A stretch of 64,000 nt of DNA from an uncultured Vicinamibacterales bacterium (GTDB lineage Bacteria; Acidobacteriota; Vicinamibacteria; Vicinamibacterales; UBA8438): assembly GCA_958295905.1 (NCBI GenBank), contig OY282382.1:1822001-1886000 (forward strand). The letters are read 5' to 3'. The translations under genes were made by a program, and so were the position numbers. This document shows, one piece after another, positions 26,387 to 34,566 of this stretch. The notes below the pieces were generated by a model. That model ran no database searches. It saw only the letters and a list, made by a program, of their open reading frames with translations, and had not been told where the DNA came from. The first letter of the stretch is position 1. Each line of letters opens with the position of its first letter.

Positions 26387-26428
26387 AACGGCGCAGTCCC
26401 TTCCGGGGGCTGCGCCGTTCTTCTTTCC
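26387..26428 (+). terminator. Rho-independent terminator made from a repeat hairpin
   Basis: AACGGCGCAG pairs with CTGCGCCGTT around a 13-nt loop and is followed by CTTCTTTCC. It terminates the Spy-like gene and derives from the GAGTCTGCGC-type repeat that begins at 26372. Confidence 0.75.
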
Positions 26429-26534
26429 CGGGCGACGGCGCTGGCGCAGGGGCGGCCGGCCGGCGCAGGCATTGCTCCGCCGGCGCGGGCGCGACGGCCG
26501 GCCGGCGCAGGCCGCCGGCTTGGCGGCATCGAGG

Positions 26535-28451
26535 TCACCGGCCCGAGCCGGCGAGGTCCGCCTTCATCTGCTGCCACGCCTGCCGCGCTTCCTCCACCGA
26601 GCCTTCGTCCTCGATGGTGGTGATGTCGCCCGGGTCGCGGTCGAGGATGACCGCCCGCAGCACGCGGCGCATGATCTTGCCGCTGCGCGTCTTCGGGAGC
26701 ATCGTCACGAAGTTCAGTTCGCCCACCACCGCGATCGGCCCCAGCTCGCGCCGGATCGTCTCAATCAGCGCCCGGCGCAGATCGTCCGACGGCGTCTCGC
26801 CCTGCTTGAGGAGGACGAAGGCGGAGATCACCTCGCCGCGGGTCTCGTCGGGCCGCCCCACGACACCGCACTCGGCCACCGCGGGGTGCTTCAGGCAGGC
26901 GCTCTCCACCTCGATGGTCCCGATGCGGTGGGCGGCGATCTTGATGATCTCGTCCGCGCGCCCCCCGAACCACAGGTAGCCGTCCTCGTCGACGTGGGCC
27001 GAGTCTCCGCTGAAATAGACCCCCGGGATCTTCTGCCAGTAGTCGCGGCCGTAGCGCTCCCGCTCGCCCCAGAGCGAGGCGGTCAGCCCCGGGAACGGGC
27101 GTTTGAGCACCATGATGCCCTTCTCGCCGGTCTCGCACGGGGTGCCGTCGCTGCGCACGACGGCCGCGTCGATGCCCGGCAGGGGCAGGGTCGCCGACCC
27201 CGGCTTGATCGGCAGCAGGCCCAGCCCGTAGGGGTTGCCGAAGACCGGACCGCTCGTCTCGGTCTGCCACATGTGATCGATGACCGGGATCCGCCCCCGC
27301 AGGATGGTGTTCTGCAGCCATTCCCACGCCGGCGGGTTGAGCACTTCGCCGGCCGAGAAGATGCGCTCGACCCCGGCGTGGTCGACGCCGGCGAGGGGGC
27401 CGTCGCCGTAGCGCATCAGAGCCCGGATGGCGGTGGGCGACGTGAAGATGCCGGTGGCCCCGATCTCCTCCACCACCGCCCGCCACGTGCTGTCCGGCTC
27501 GGGGTGGTCGAGGGCCCCCTCGAACACCACCGTCGTGCAGCCGACGAGCAGGGGCGCGTACACCATGTAGCTGTGGCCCACGATCCAGCCGATGTCCGAC
27601 GTCGACCACCAGACGTCGTTCGGCCGCAGGCCGAAGCACCAGCGGGCCATGCTCGCGATGTGCACCTGATAGCCGCCGTGGGTGTGGACCGCGAGCTTGG
27701 GCTTGGCGGTGGTCCCCGACGTGGCGAGGATGAACGCGGGCTCGTTCGCCTCCATCGAGACCCAGTCGCCCGAGTGGCCGGTCCCTCCCGCGAGGAAGTC
27801 GCTCCACGACATCTCCGTCGCCGGGTCGAGGGGCGGCGTCGGGTCGGCGCGCTGCAGCACCACGACCCGCTCCACCGGGTGCCCCGGTCCGCGCAGCGCG
27901 TCGTCGACGATCGGCTTCAACGGCACGTCCCGGCCCTTCCGGTAGGTGATATCGGCTGTGAACACGACGCGTGAGCCGCTCGCGTTGATGCGGTCGGCCA
28001 GCGCCTGCGCCCCGAACCCCGCGAACACGACGGAGTGGATGGCCCCGATGCGGGCGCACGCGAGCATCAGGAACACCGCCTCGGGGCAGGTCGGCATGGA
28101 GAGGGTCACCCGGTCGCCCTTCTCCACCCCGAGGGCGCGCAGCGCGGCCGCGACCCGGGTCACGTGGAACCGCAACTGCGCATAGGTGCAGACCATCCGT
28201 TCGTTCCGCTCGTTCAGGTACACGAGGGCGGCGCGCCCGCCCCCGCCCGCCGCCACGTGGTGGTCGATCGCGTTGTGGGCGAGATTGGTGCGGGCGCCCA
28301 CGAACCAGCGGAACGTCGGCGGATCCGGCTCGTAGATCCGGTCCCAGGTGCGGAACCACGGCAACCGGCGGGCCGCCCGTTCCCAGAAGCCTTCGGGGTC
28401 CCGGCGCCCGTCGTCAATCCACTGCTGCACGATAGGGGGGGTGAGCTGCAT
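26535..28451 (-). CDS. AMP-forming acyl-CoA synthetase (acetate/propionate--CoA ligase type)
   Basis: 638 aa. It has the N-terminal extension typical of acetyl-CoA synthetases (WFRTWDRIYEPD-PTFRWFVGARTN). The nucleotide motif is ILATSGTTAKPKLAVHTHGG; later come WWSTSDIGWIVGHSYMVYAPLL, DHMWQTETSG, YFSGD-A-VDEDGYLWF-GRADEIIK and the catalytic lysine in KTRSGKIMRR. It activates a short-chain acid with ATP and CoA in the cytoplasm. Acetate is the likely substrate, though the WQTETSG region departs from canonical Acs, so another small acid is possible. It is divergent from nrtR with only 32 bp between them. Confidence 0.92.
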   Translation of the reverse strand: MQLTPPIVQQWIDDGRRDPEGFWERAARRLPWFRTWDRIYEPDPPTFRWFVGARTNLAHNAIDHHVAAGGGGRAALVYLNERNERMVCTYAQLRFHVTRVAAALRALGVEKGDRVTLSMPTCPEAVFLMLACARIGAIHSVVFAGFGAQALADRINASGSRVVFTADITYRKGRDVPLKPIVDDALRGPGHPVERVVVLQRADPTPPLDPATEMSWSDFLAGGTGHSGDWVSMEANEPAFILATSGTTAKPKLAVHTHGGYQVHIASMARWCFGLRPNDVWWSTSDIGWIVGHSYMVYAPLLVGCTTVVFEGALDHPEPDSTWRAVVEEIGATGIFTSPTAIRALMRYGDGPLAGVDHAGVERIFSAGEVLNPPAWEWLQNTILRGRIPVIDHMWQTETSGPVFGNPYGLGLLPIKPGSATLPLPGIDAAVVRSDGTPCETGEKGIMVLKRPFPGLTASLWGERERYGRDYWQKIPGVYFSGDSAHVDEDGYLWFGGRADEIIKIAAHRIGTIEVESACLKHPAVAECGVVGRPDETRGEVISAFVLLKQGETPSDDLRRALIETIRRELGPIAVVGELNFVTMLPKTRSGKIMRRVLRAVILDRDPGDITTIEDEGSVEEARQAWQQMKADLAGSGR

Positions 28452-28483
28452 CGTCTCGTTTCTCCGTTAGACTCGTTCGCCAG

Positions 28484-29452
28484 ATGCCGCGCGAGGTCAC
28501 CGTCGGACTGCACGCCACCATTGTCGCAGTGACCGGCGCCGAGCCCCGGGTGCTGACGGTGTCGGGCGGCGCCGACGACGGCGCCCCGGCCCTGCCGTTC
28601 GGTCCCCTCGACCCCGACCGCCACCGCACCCTCGAGCTCGGCCTCCGCGCCTGGGTCCGTGGGCAGACCGGCAAGGACCTGGCGCACGTAGAACAACTGT
28701 ACACGTTCGGCGACCGCGACCGCGGCGGCGCGGCGGACGAACGCGCCCGGGTGATTGCGGTGGCCTACCTCGCGCTGGTGCGCGAGCGCCATCTCGCGGC
28801 GGGGCATCCGGCGGCGTGGCAGGCGGTGTACCGCTTCCTGCCGTGGGAGGACCGCCGCGGCGGCGAACCGGCGCTGCTGCGCGACCGCATCCGGCCCGCC
28901 CTCGACGCCTGGATTGCGGCGGCGCCGGCCGGCGCCGCCCGCCGCGAGCGCCGGGGCCGCGCCGACATCACCTTCGGGTCGGGGGCGGCGCCGTGGGACG
29001 CCGAGCGGGTGCTCGACCGCTACGAGCTGCTCTACGAGGCGGGGCTGGTCGCCGAGGCGCGCCGCGGCGGCGGGCCGGGGGACGGGGGCGCGGCGTCCGA
29101 CCCGGCGGGGTTCGGGGCGCCGCTCGCCCTCGACCACCGGCGCATCCTCGCCACCGCCCTCGGCCGGCTACGCGGCAAGCTCAAGTACCGGCCGCTGGTG
29201 TTCGAACTGCTGCCGGAGGCCTTCACCCTGCTGCAGCTCCAGCGGACGGTCGAGACCCTCGCCGGCGTCCGCCTCCACAAGCAGAACTTCCGTCGGCTCG
29301 TCGAGCGCGGCGCCCTCGTCGAGGGCACCGGCCGGGTCGAGCCCGCCACCGGGGGCCGCCCTGCCAAGCTGTTCCGCTTCCGCCGCGAGGTGCAGCACGA
29401 GCGCCCGGCGCCGGGGGTGGGGCTGCCCGGCCTGCCGGTCGCGGATTCCTAG
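28484..29452 (+). CDS. nrtR: NrtR-type Nudix-related transcriptional regulator of NAD biosynthesis
   Basis: 322 aa. The N-terminal half has a Nudix-like fold without a catalytic Nudix box (LGLRAWVRGQTGKDLAHVEQLYTFGDRDR). The C-terminal winged-helix domain ends HKQNFRRLVERGALVEGTG and GGRPAKLFRFRREV, the NrtR DNA-binding signature. The family represses NAD genes and is released by ADP-ribose. It stands directly upstream of nadA and nadC, which supports this role. It is longer than most NrtR (about 230 aa) because of an Ala/Gly-rich central insert. Confidence 0.9.
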   Translation: MPREVTVGLHATIVAVTGAEPRVLTVSGGADDGAPALPFGPLDPDRHRTLELGLRAWVRGQTGKDLAHVEQLYTFGDRDRGGAADERARVIAVAYLALVRERHLAAGHPAAWQAVYRFLPWEDRRGGEPALLRDRIRPALDAWIAAAPAGAARRERRGRADITFGSGAAPWDAERVLDRYELLYEAGLVAEARRGGGPGDGGAASDPAGFGAPLALDHRRILATALGRLRGKLKYRPLVFELLPEAFTLLQLQRTVETLAGVRLHKQNFRRLVERGALVEGTGRVEPATGGRPAKLFRFRREVQHERPAPGVGLPGLPVADS

Positions 29453-29455
29453 TGG

Positions 29456-29546
29456 TTCGTCACGTCATAACCTTCTGATAGACGGACTTGAGTCGATGAT
29501 GTGATTCTCCTGCCTGGGAGATCGTTCTTGGTTCGAGAAGAGAGTG
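29456..29546 (-). repeat. Dispersed repeat family E (inverted copy)
   Basis: Reverse complement of the repeat at 16549-16645 (CGTCACGTCATAA, GATAGACGGACTTGAGTCGA, GTGATTCTCCTGC). It lies between nrtR and the nadA promoter. The rest of 29547-29726 shows nothing. Confidence 0.7.
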
Positions 29547-29726
29547 GGAGCGGCACGCCGTTGACGCCTCGGGCGGGGCGGCGCCGTTCTGCGGCGCGGA
29601 CTCCCGGAACGGAAGCTCCGCGGCCGGCCGCCGCCCGTCCGACCCGCCGCGGTCGGCGCCTCCTGGCGCAGGACGCGGCCCCGTTGTGCGACGGCGCAGA
29701 CCGCCCGGGAGCCTCCCGTCGCAGAT

Positions 29727-29783
29727 TTGACAGCTTCTTGTGCTCACAGCTAGAATAACGATTTGTAATTCTCATTGTGAGCA
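29727..29783 (+). promoter_or_regulatory. nadA promoter with overlapping palindromic (NrtR) operator
   Basis: A sigma-70-like promoter reads TTGACA (29727-29732), an 18-bp spacer, then TAGAAT (29751-29756). A 43-bp imperfect palindrome (29741-29783) with perfect outer arms TGCTCACA and TGTGAGCA and inner AGAAT/ATTCT covers the -10 box and the start region. Binding there would block transcription. NrtR is encoded just upstream, so it is the obvious candidate ligand; the palindrome is seen directly, the protein match is inference. Confidence 0.75.
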
Positions 29784-29785
29784 TA

Positions 29786-30832
29786 ATGAACAACGACCTT
29801 CAGACCGTCCCCGATCCCGAGCCGCGCCGGCTCGACTACACGCCGGCGGTGGCGGCCCGCACCGCGGATCTCTACGAACGGGTGCGGGCGGTGATCCCCC
29901 CCATGGAGTGGCCGGTCCACGCGCCCTACGTCGACGCCATCCGGCGCCTGAAGGAACGGCGGGGGGCGGTGGTGCTCGCCCACAACTACCAGACGCCGGA
30001 GATCTTCCACGGCGTCGCGGACCTGTGCGGCGACTCGCTCGCGCTGGCGCGGCAGGCGGCCGAGACCGACGCGGACGTCATCGTGGTGTGCGGCGTCCAC
30101 TTCATGGCCGAGACCGCCAAGATCCTCAGCCCCGGCCGGACGGTGCTGATTCCCGACCTCGAGGCGGGCTGCTCGCTGGCGTCTTCGATCACCGCGGCCG
30201 ACGTGCAACTGCTGCGCGAACGCAATCCCGGCGCGCCGGTGGTGACCTACGTCAACACGTCGGCCGACGTGAAGGCGGCGTCGGACATCTGCTGCACCTC
30301 GTCGAACGCCGTCGAGATCGTCGAGTCGCTGGGGGCGGAGCGGGTCATCTTCCTGCCCGACGAGTATCTCGGACGCTACGTGGCAAGCCGGACCGACGTC
30401 GAGATCGTCCTGTGGCAGGGGCACTGCGAAGTGCACGAGCGGTTCCGGGCCGAGGACCTGCGCGACTACCGGGCCAGCTACCCGGGCGTGCAGATCTATG
30501 CGCACCCGGAGTGCCCGCCGGACGTCCTCGCCGAGGCCGACTACGTCGGCTCGACGGCCGGTCTGCTGCGTCACGTGGACGCCGTGCGTCCCAAGCGGGT
30601 GGTGCTGGTGACCGAGTGCTCGATGAGCGACAACGTCGCGGTGGCCCACCCCGAGGTGGAGTTCATCCGGCCGTGCAACCTGTGTCCGCACATGAAGCGG
30701 ATCACCCTGCCGAAGATCCTGACCTCGCTCGATCGGATGCAGCACGAGGTGACGATAGACCCGGCTGTCGCCGTTCCCGCGCGCCGCGCCGTCGAGCGCA
30801 TGCTCGAGGTCGGCCGCGGAGCGGGGGGATGA
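29786..30832 (+). CDS. nadA: Quinolinate synthase
   Basis: 348 aa. ATG 29786 is preferred over GTG 29777, which lies inside the operator arm. NadA signatures: [71 protein letters not shown] and [12 protein letters not shown]. The cysteines in those blocks bind the 4Fe-4S cluster. The enzyme condenses iminoaspartate with dihydroxyacetone phosphate to quinolinate in de novo NAD synthesis. No clear Shine-Dalgarno is present, so the mRNA may start just before the ATG. nadB is not in the window. Confidence 0.95.
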   Translation: MNNDLQTVPDPEPRRLDYTPAVAARTADLYERVRAVIPPMEWPVHAPYVDAIRRLKERRGAVVLAHNYQTPEIFHGVADLCGDSLALARQAAETDADVIVVCGVHFMAETAKILSPGRTVLIPDLEAGCSLASSITAADVQLLRERNPGAPVVTYVNTSADVKAASDICCTSSNAVEIVESLGAERVIFLPDEYLGRYVASRTDVEIVLWQGHCEVHERFRAEDLRDYRASYPGVQIYAHPECPPDVLAEADYVGSTAGLLRHVDAVRPKRVVLVTECSMSDNVAVAHPEVEFIRPCNLCPHMKRITLPKILTSLDRMQHEVTIDPAVAVPARRAVERMLEVGRGAGG

Positions 30833-30949
30833 GGCGGCCGGGGGGCCGGCGACGCGGCCGGGCGACGGTCTCCGGGCCGGTCCCGCCCCCGCCCGCGTAC
30901 GGGTCGTTCGAGCGGGAAGCGCCCGCACCGAAGGTCTGTTTCACGTCAG

Positions 30950-31012
30950 GGGTCTGCGCAGCGCGGCGCGGACCTCTGGAGGGTGGGCCGGGCGGCCGGC
31001 GGCTCAAGGCCC
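30950..31012 (+). repeat. Family-D REP-like fragment
   Basis: GGTCTGCGCAGCGCGGCGCGGACCTCTGGAGGGTGGGCCGGGCGGC follows the family-D pattern (hairpin plus GGAGGGT-GG-GGGCGGC). It fills the short gap between nadA and nadC and overlaps the nadC ribosome-binding region. Confidence 0.6.
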
Positions 31013-31013
31013 G

Positions 31014-31886
31014 ATGAGCGAGGCCCCCCCGCGTCCCGGCGTTTCGCCGCTGCCGCTCCTGCAGTACGAAGCGCTCGTGCGCCGCGAACTCGCGGCCGAC
31101 CTGGGGGCGGCCGGCGACATCACCACCGAGGCCGTCGTGCCCGCGTGCCGCCGCGCCGCCGCGCGCATCGCGGTCCGGCGCGCCGGGCGCGTCTGCGGGC
31201 TGCGGTGCGCCCTGTTCGCGTTCGAGGTCCTCGGCCCGGTGCGGTACGCGGTCGAGCATGACGACGGCGCGGACGTGCCGGCGGACGCCGTGCTCGCGAC
31301 GGTCGAGGGACCCGCCCGAGCCCTCCTGTCGGCCGAGCGGACCGCCTTGAACCTCCTCGCCCACCTGTCGGGCATCGCCACCGCCGCCCGGGACCTCGTC
31401 GCCCTCGCGGCGCGGTCCGGCCCCGCCGGGGTCGTCTGCACCCGCAAGACCACGCCGGGCCTGCGGGCGCTCGAGAAGTACGCGGTGCGTGTGGGCGGCG
31501 GCGCGAACCACCGCTTCGGCCTGCACGACGCGGTCCTCGTCAAGGACAACCACCGGCTGATCGCGGGCGGGGTCGCCCCCGCCGTCGCCCGCGCGCGCGC
31601 CGCGGCCGGGCACCTCGTGCGCGTCGAGGTGGAGGTCGACACCCTGGAGCAGCTCGAGGAGGCGCTCGACGCGGGGGCCGACGCGGTGCTCCTCGACAAT
31701 TTCTCGATCGCCGAACTGCGGAAGGCGGCGGCGCTGGCCCGGGGCCGGGCAATGACCGAGGCGTCCGGGAGCATCACCGCCGAGACCATCGGCGCGGTCG
31801 CGGCCGCCGGCGTCGACCTGATCTCGGTCGGCTGGATCACCCACAGCGCGCCGGCTCTCGACGTGGGGCTCGACTTCGCGCCCTGA
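31014..31886 (+). CDS. nadC: Nicotinate-nucleotide pyrophosphorylase (carboxylating)
   Basis: 290 aa. The N-terminal half-barrel is followed by ERTALNLLAHLSGIATAAR, VCTRKTTPGLRALEKYAVRVGGGANHRFGLHDAVLVKDNH, VEVEVDTLEQLEEALDAGADAVLLDN and EASGSITAETI, with SVGWITHSAPALD at the end. These are quinolinate phosphoribosyltransferase motifs. It converts quinolinate and PRPP to nicotinate mononucleotide, the step after nadA. It is probably cotranscribed with nadA under NrtR control, although a family-D repeat sits between them. Confidence 0.95.
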   Translation: MSEAPPRPGVSPLPLLQYEALVRRELAADLGAAGDITTEAVVPACRRAAARIAVRRAGRVCGLRCALFAFEVLGPVRYAVEHDDGADVPADAVLATVEGPARALLSAERTALNLLAHLSGIATAARDLVALAARSGPAGVVCTRKTTPGLRALEKYAVRVGGGANHRFGLHDAVLVKDNHRLIAGGVAPAVARARAAAGHLVRVEVEVDTLEQLEEALDAGADAVLLDNFSIAELRKAAALARGRAMTEASGSITAETIGAVAAAGVDLISVGWITHSAPALDVGLDFAP

Positions 31887-31972
31887 CCTCGGCCTCGGCT
31901 TTCCTTTCGCGGACAGGGTCCGCCGCGCCTCGGCCGCGATGCGCCCGCTTGACTGCGTCGTTCCAAGAGCCC

Positions 31973-32301
31973 TGCCGCTCCGCGGTCTGCGTGCCGGCCT
32001 CGGCACGAAACTCCGCGGCGCACCGGAACCAGCCGGCGATGGCGCGGAAACGGTTCTGGTCGGCCCCATTTCGGCGATTTCGGACCGCTGCGCGACACGT
32101 TCCTGGGTCGAATCCTGCCGCGCCGCGGTCTGCGTGCATCGCTTGCCGGGTGAACGCCTTGCGGCGCGCCGGCGTCCTTTGCCGGCCTCGGCACGAAACT
32201 CCGCGGCGCACCGGAACCGGCCGGCGGTGGCGCGGAAACGGTTCTGGTCGGCCCCATTTCGGCGATTCGGACCGCTGCGCGACACGTTCCTGGGTCGAAT
32301 A
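31973..32301 (+). repeat. Direct duplication of about 120 bp
   Basis: The units 31993-32113 and 32181-32300 share GCACGAAACTCCGCGGCGCA, GGAAACGGTTCTGGTCGGCC and GACACGTTCCTGGGTCGAAT with few changes. CGCGGTCTGCGTGC also precedes each in part. The region 31887-32348 codes for nothing convincing. The source of the unit is unknown. Confidence 0.85.
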
Positions 32302-32348
32302 CGGCCCCCGGCCGGATGCGGCGAGACTTCTGCGGCGGATTGTTGAAT

Positions 32349-33014
32349 TTATGACGTGACCGACCTCTGGTGCCCTCGCCGCCGGCGCAGATACGCGCCA
32401 CCCGCGGCGAGCAGGACGGCCAGCACGAGCTGGGCGGGGGGCGGGACGACCGGCACCGCGGTCGCGGGGTAGAAGCCGGCGCCGATGACGAACTTCCGGC
32501 CCGCGATCGTCAGCTCCTCGCCCCAGGCCACCTTGAGCGAACCCTCGTCCTCGTCGCCGATCACGTCAGGATTGTCGTAGTAGTACTCCACGAAGTCGGT
32601 GCCGGCCTTCGCGAGGAGCTCCTGGATGATGAGGACGCCGTTCTTGTCCTCGAGGTCCCACAGGTTCCGCCCTTCCAGGTCCGGGTCGACCGCGTGGAAG
32701 AAGCTGGCGCCGCGGTCGGGGCCTTCCGCGATGGTCACGCCGGTGTAGATGGGGCCCTGCCTCCACTCGCCTTCGGGCCTGAACTCCCGGTCGAAGAGAT
32801 CGTACGCCTCCTGCTCGGTCGCATCGACCAGCGACGCCTCGGCGTGGGCGTGGGCCCGTTCGACGAACGCGCGCAGGCTGGGTCTGTCAACGACGTCACC
32901 GGCCGTCGGCTGCGCGCGGGCGGGTTGGGCGGCGCCCGCGAAGAGCGCCGTCACCGAGACGCACGAGATGAGAAGCAGAGAAGAGAGGGTTCGCGATGTG
33001 CGCAGTGTGGTCAT
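32349..33014 (-). CDS. Exported Cache-domain-like sensor protein with C-terminal membrane anchor
   Basis: 221 aa from ATG 33014. Sec signal residues 1-34. The middle matches single Cache (sCache) domains: LRAFVERAHAHAEA, GPIYTGVTIAEGPDRGASFFHA, GRNLWDLEDKNGVLIIQELLAKA and GEELTIAGRKFVIGAGFYP. The C-terminus has a PxxPPP linker, a hydrophobic helix (LVLAVLLAAGGAYLRRRRG) and a basic tail, like a VPxxP-type membrane or sorting anchor. The last residues (SVTS and stop) are encoded by the end of a family-E repeat, so the original end may be altered. Likely a periplasmic small-ligand binding protein. Confidence 0.78.
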   Translation of the reverse strand: MTTLRTSRTLSSLLLISCVSVTALFAGAAQPARAQPTAGDVVDRPSLRAFVERAHAHAEASLVDATEQEAYDLFDREFRPEGEWRQGPIYTGVTIAEGPDRGASFFHAVDPDLEGRNLWDLEDKNGVLIIQELLAKAGTDFVEYYYDNPDVIGDEDEGSLKVAWGEELTIAGRKFVIGAGFYPATAVPVVPPPAQLVLAVLLAAGGAYLRRRRGHQRSVTS

Positions 33015-33237
33015 GGAGCGGGAAAGTACCACACACGGGCGGAGCCGCAGCAAATCGCTTCCGCGCCTCGAACCGGCGCTGCGTAGAGGACGCGACGGGA
33101 TTACCCTGCCGTGTGTCAGGTGTGCCAAGCCTCAAGGGGCGCCCCCCCGTGGGCCGCTGTGTCGACGAACACCTGCATGTCTCTGGAGGTTCTATCGGCT
33201 CGTGGCTCCGCTCTCTCCGGCCTGATTCCCCGCGCCC

Positions 33238-33648
33238 TCACCCCCGGGATTCGGCATGCCGCCCCGCGAGCCGCACGAAGCGGCCGGCCGCATCGACCGC
33301 GGCCGCCGCCTGCGACTCGCCGAACGCCTCGAACGGCACGCCGCCGGCGAGGCCGTTCGGGTAGCGGGTGGGCACGTAGTACTGATCGAGGATGCCGGCC
33401 AGCTCCCGCAGATCGGCCAGATCGGGGGCGCGGTCGGCGTAGCGCGAGACGAGGGTGACCAGCGAGTGGCCCAGCACCGCGCGCTCGCCCAACCCGTAGG
33501 CGACCGACTTGACCGCCTTCTCGGACGCCTGCTGCGCGATGAAGCACGCCTGCGCGTAGAACCGCTCGCGCAGCGCGACGCGGGCGAACGCGAGGTCGTT
33601 GGCGGCTTGACGCCGCCAGCGGTCAGCTTCGGCCCCGGCGTCCCACAT
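33238..33648 (-). CDS. HEPN domain protein (HepT-like toxin)
   Basis: 136 aa from ATG 33648. HEPN pattern: RRQAANDLAFARVALRERFYAQACFIAQQASEKAVKSVAYG, then a C-terminal helical part with LDQYYVPTRYPNGL. Many HEPN proteins of HEPN/MNT pairs are RNases controlled by the MNT partner. The start codon lies inside the 3' end of the MNT gene (26-bp overlap), so the pair is translationally coupled. The N-terminal coding region lies in a tandem duplication. It is of the YYxxxRYP subfamily, rather than a canonical R-x4-6-H HepT; I saw no clear RX4-6H motif, so toxicity is uncertain. Confidence 0.82.
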   Translation of the reverse strand: MWDAGAEADRWRRQAANDLAFARVALRERFYAQACFIAQQASEKAVKSVAYGLGERAVLGHSLVTLVSRYADRAPDLADLRELAGILDQYYVPTRYPNGLAGGVPFEAFGESQAAAAVDAAGRFVRLAGRHAESRG

Positions 33649-34057
33649 GGACCTGCCTCGCGTCGGCGGGCGCGTCGACCGGGAACGGCCGCTCCTCGGC
33701 CTGTCGCCGCCGCCGGCGGTCAGCTTCGGCTCCGGCGTCCCCATAGACCTGTCTCGCGTCGGCGAGCGCGTCGACCAGGAACGGCCGCTCCTCGGACTGC
33801 ATTTGCGCGAACTCGTCGGGCGTGTAGACGAGCAGGTCGACGCCGACCCCCGCGTCCACGAGCGCCGGCAGGTAATCGCGGAACCGGTCGACGAACGGGC
33901 GCTCCGTCGGCGCCACCACGATGACGTCGATGTCGCTGCCGTCCCCCGCCGTGCCCCGGGCGTGCGACCCGAAGACCCACGCCGCGTGGGCGGCCTGCGC
34001 GTCCAGCAGCGGCCGGAGCGCGCCGAGAAAGCCGTCGAGCTTCGTCACGTGGGTCAT
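33623..34057 (-). CDS. Minimal nucleotidyltransferase (MntA-like antitoxin)
   Basis: 144 aa from ATG 34057. Nucleotidyltransferase core: WVFGSHARGTAGDGSDIDVIVV, where G-S-x10-D-x-D gives the catalytic aspartates. LPALVDAGVGVDLLVYTPDEFAQMQSEERPFLVDAL follows. In known MntA/HepT systems the MNT protein polyadenylates (AMPylates) the toxin. The C-terminus is unusual: the ERPFxVDAxADARQV segment occurs twice because of a tandem DNA duplication (33632-33805), adding about 28 residues. Fragments of its own 5' end are repeated upstream (34058-34310). Confidence 0.85.
   Translation of the reverse strand: MTHVTKLDGFLGALRPLLDAQAAHAAWVFGSHARGTAGDGSDIDVIVVAPTERPFVDRFRDYLPALVDAGVGVDLLVYTPDEFAQMQSEERPFLVDALADARQVYGDAGAEADRRRRRQAEERPFPVDAPADARQVHVGRRGRS
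33632..33805. repeat. Tandem duplication at the mntA/hepT junction
   Basis: A unit of about 88 bp (GGTCAGCTTCGGC-CCGGCGTCCC to GGAACGGCCGCTCCTCGG) occurs twice with a few substitutions. It covers the MNT C-terminus and the HEPN start and lengthens the MNT protein. Confidence 0.85.
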
Positions 34058-34310
34058 TCCAAGCCCTCGGGCGCGCTGCTGCGGCGGCTTCGAGCGCCGC
34101 GGGATCGACCGTCCGGAGGCGGCCGGCGAGGACGCGCCGAGAAAGCCGTCGAGCTTCGTCACGTGGTCATTCCAAGCCCTCGGGCGCGCTGCTGCGGCGG
34201 CTTCGGGCAAAGCCGTCGAGCTTCGTCACGCCGTCATTCTAACCAAGCTCTCGGACACCCTGCTGCGGCGGCTTCGAGCGCGGCGGGATCGACCGTCCGG
34301 TGACCGGCCC
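34018..34310. repeat. Repeated 5' ends of the mntA gene
   Basis: The segment AAAGCCGTCGAGCTTCGTCA followed by CATTC-AAGC and CTGCTGCGGCGGCTTCG occurs three times (about 34028, 34142 and 34206). The first copy is the real start of the MNT gene and the others are upstream partial copies, sharing GGGATCGACCGTCCGG blocks. It suggests successive slippage or recombination events. Confidence 0.8.
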
Positions 34311-34348
34311 GCGAGGACATGAGTACCCGTGAGGTGGCGGGCCGGGGG

Positions 34349-34508
34349 CATCCCACGCTGACTGCGCGTGACGGCTCGTCCCCGATCGAGGGTCGTCACC
34401 GCCTTGCCGACCGGCCGGCGCCGCGTGAGACCCACGATTCCGCACGTCCGGAGGCCCCAGGACCCGCCACGATTCCGCCTGCGCACGGCGGTGGCGGAGC
34501 GTGGGATG
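34349..34508. repeat. MITE family A, copy 4
   Basis: Ends CATCCCACGCTGACTGCGCG and GGCGGAGCGTGGGATG, same interior as the pair at 10743-11086. It lies 60 bp upstream of the MBL-fold gene. Confidence 0.9.
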
Positions 34509-34566
34509 GTCCTGTGGGCGGGCCGGTTCCCGCCGCGCGCGGGGACCCTGCGTATAGAATGGACCG

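Noticed and set aside
28214..29137. 307-codon minus-strand ORF over the nrtR/acyl-CoA synthetase start
   Set aside because: Its N-terminal part is antisense to nrtR and its C-terminal part is a frame shadow of the synthetase; no domain is visible.
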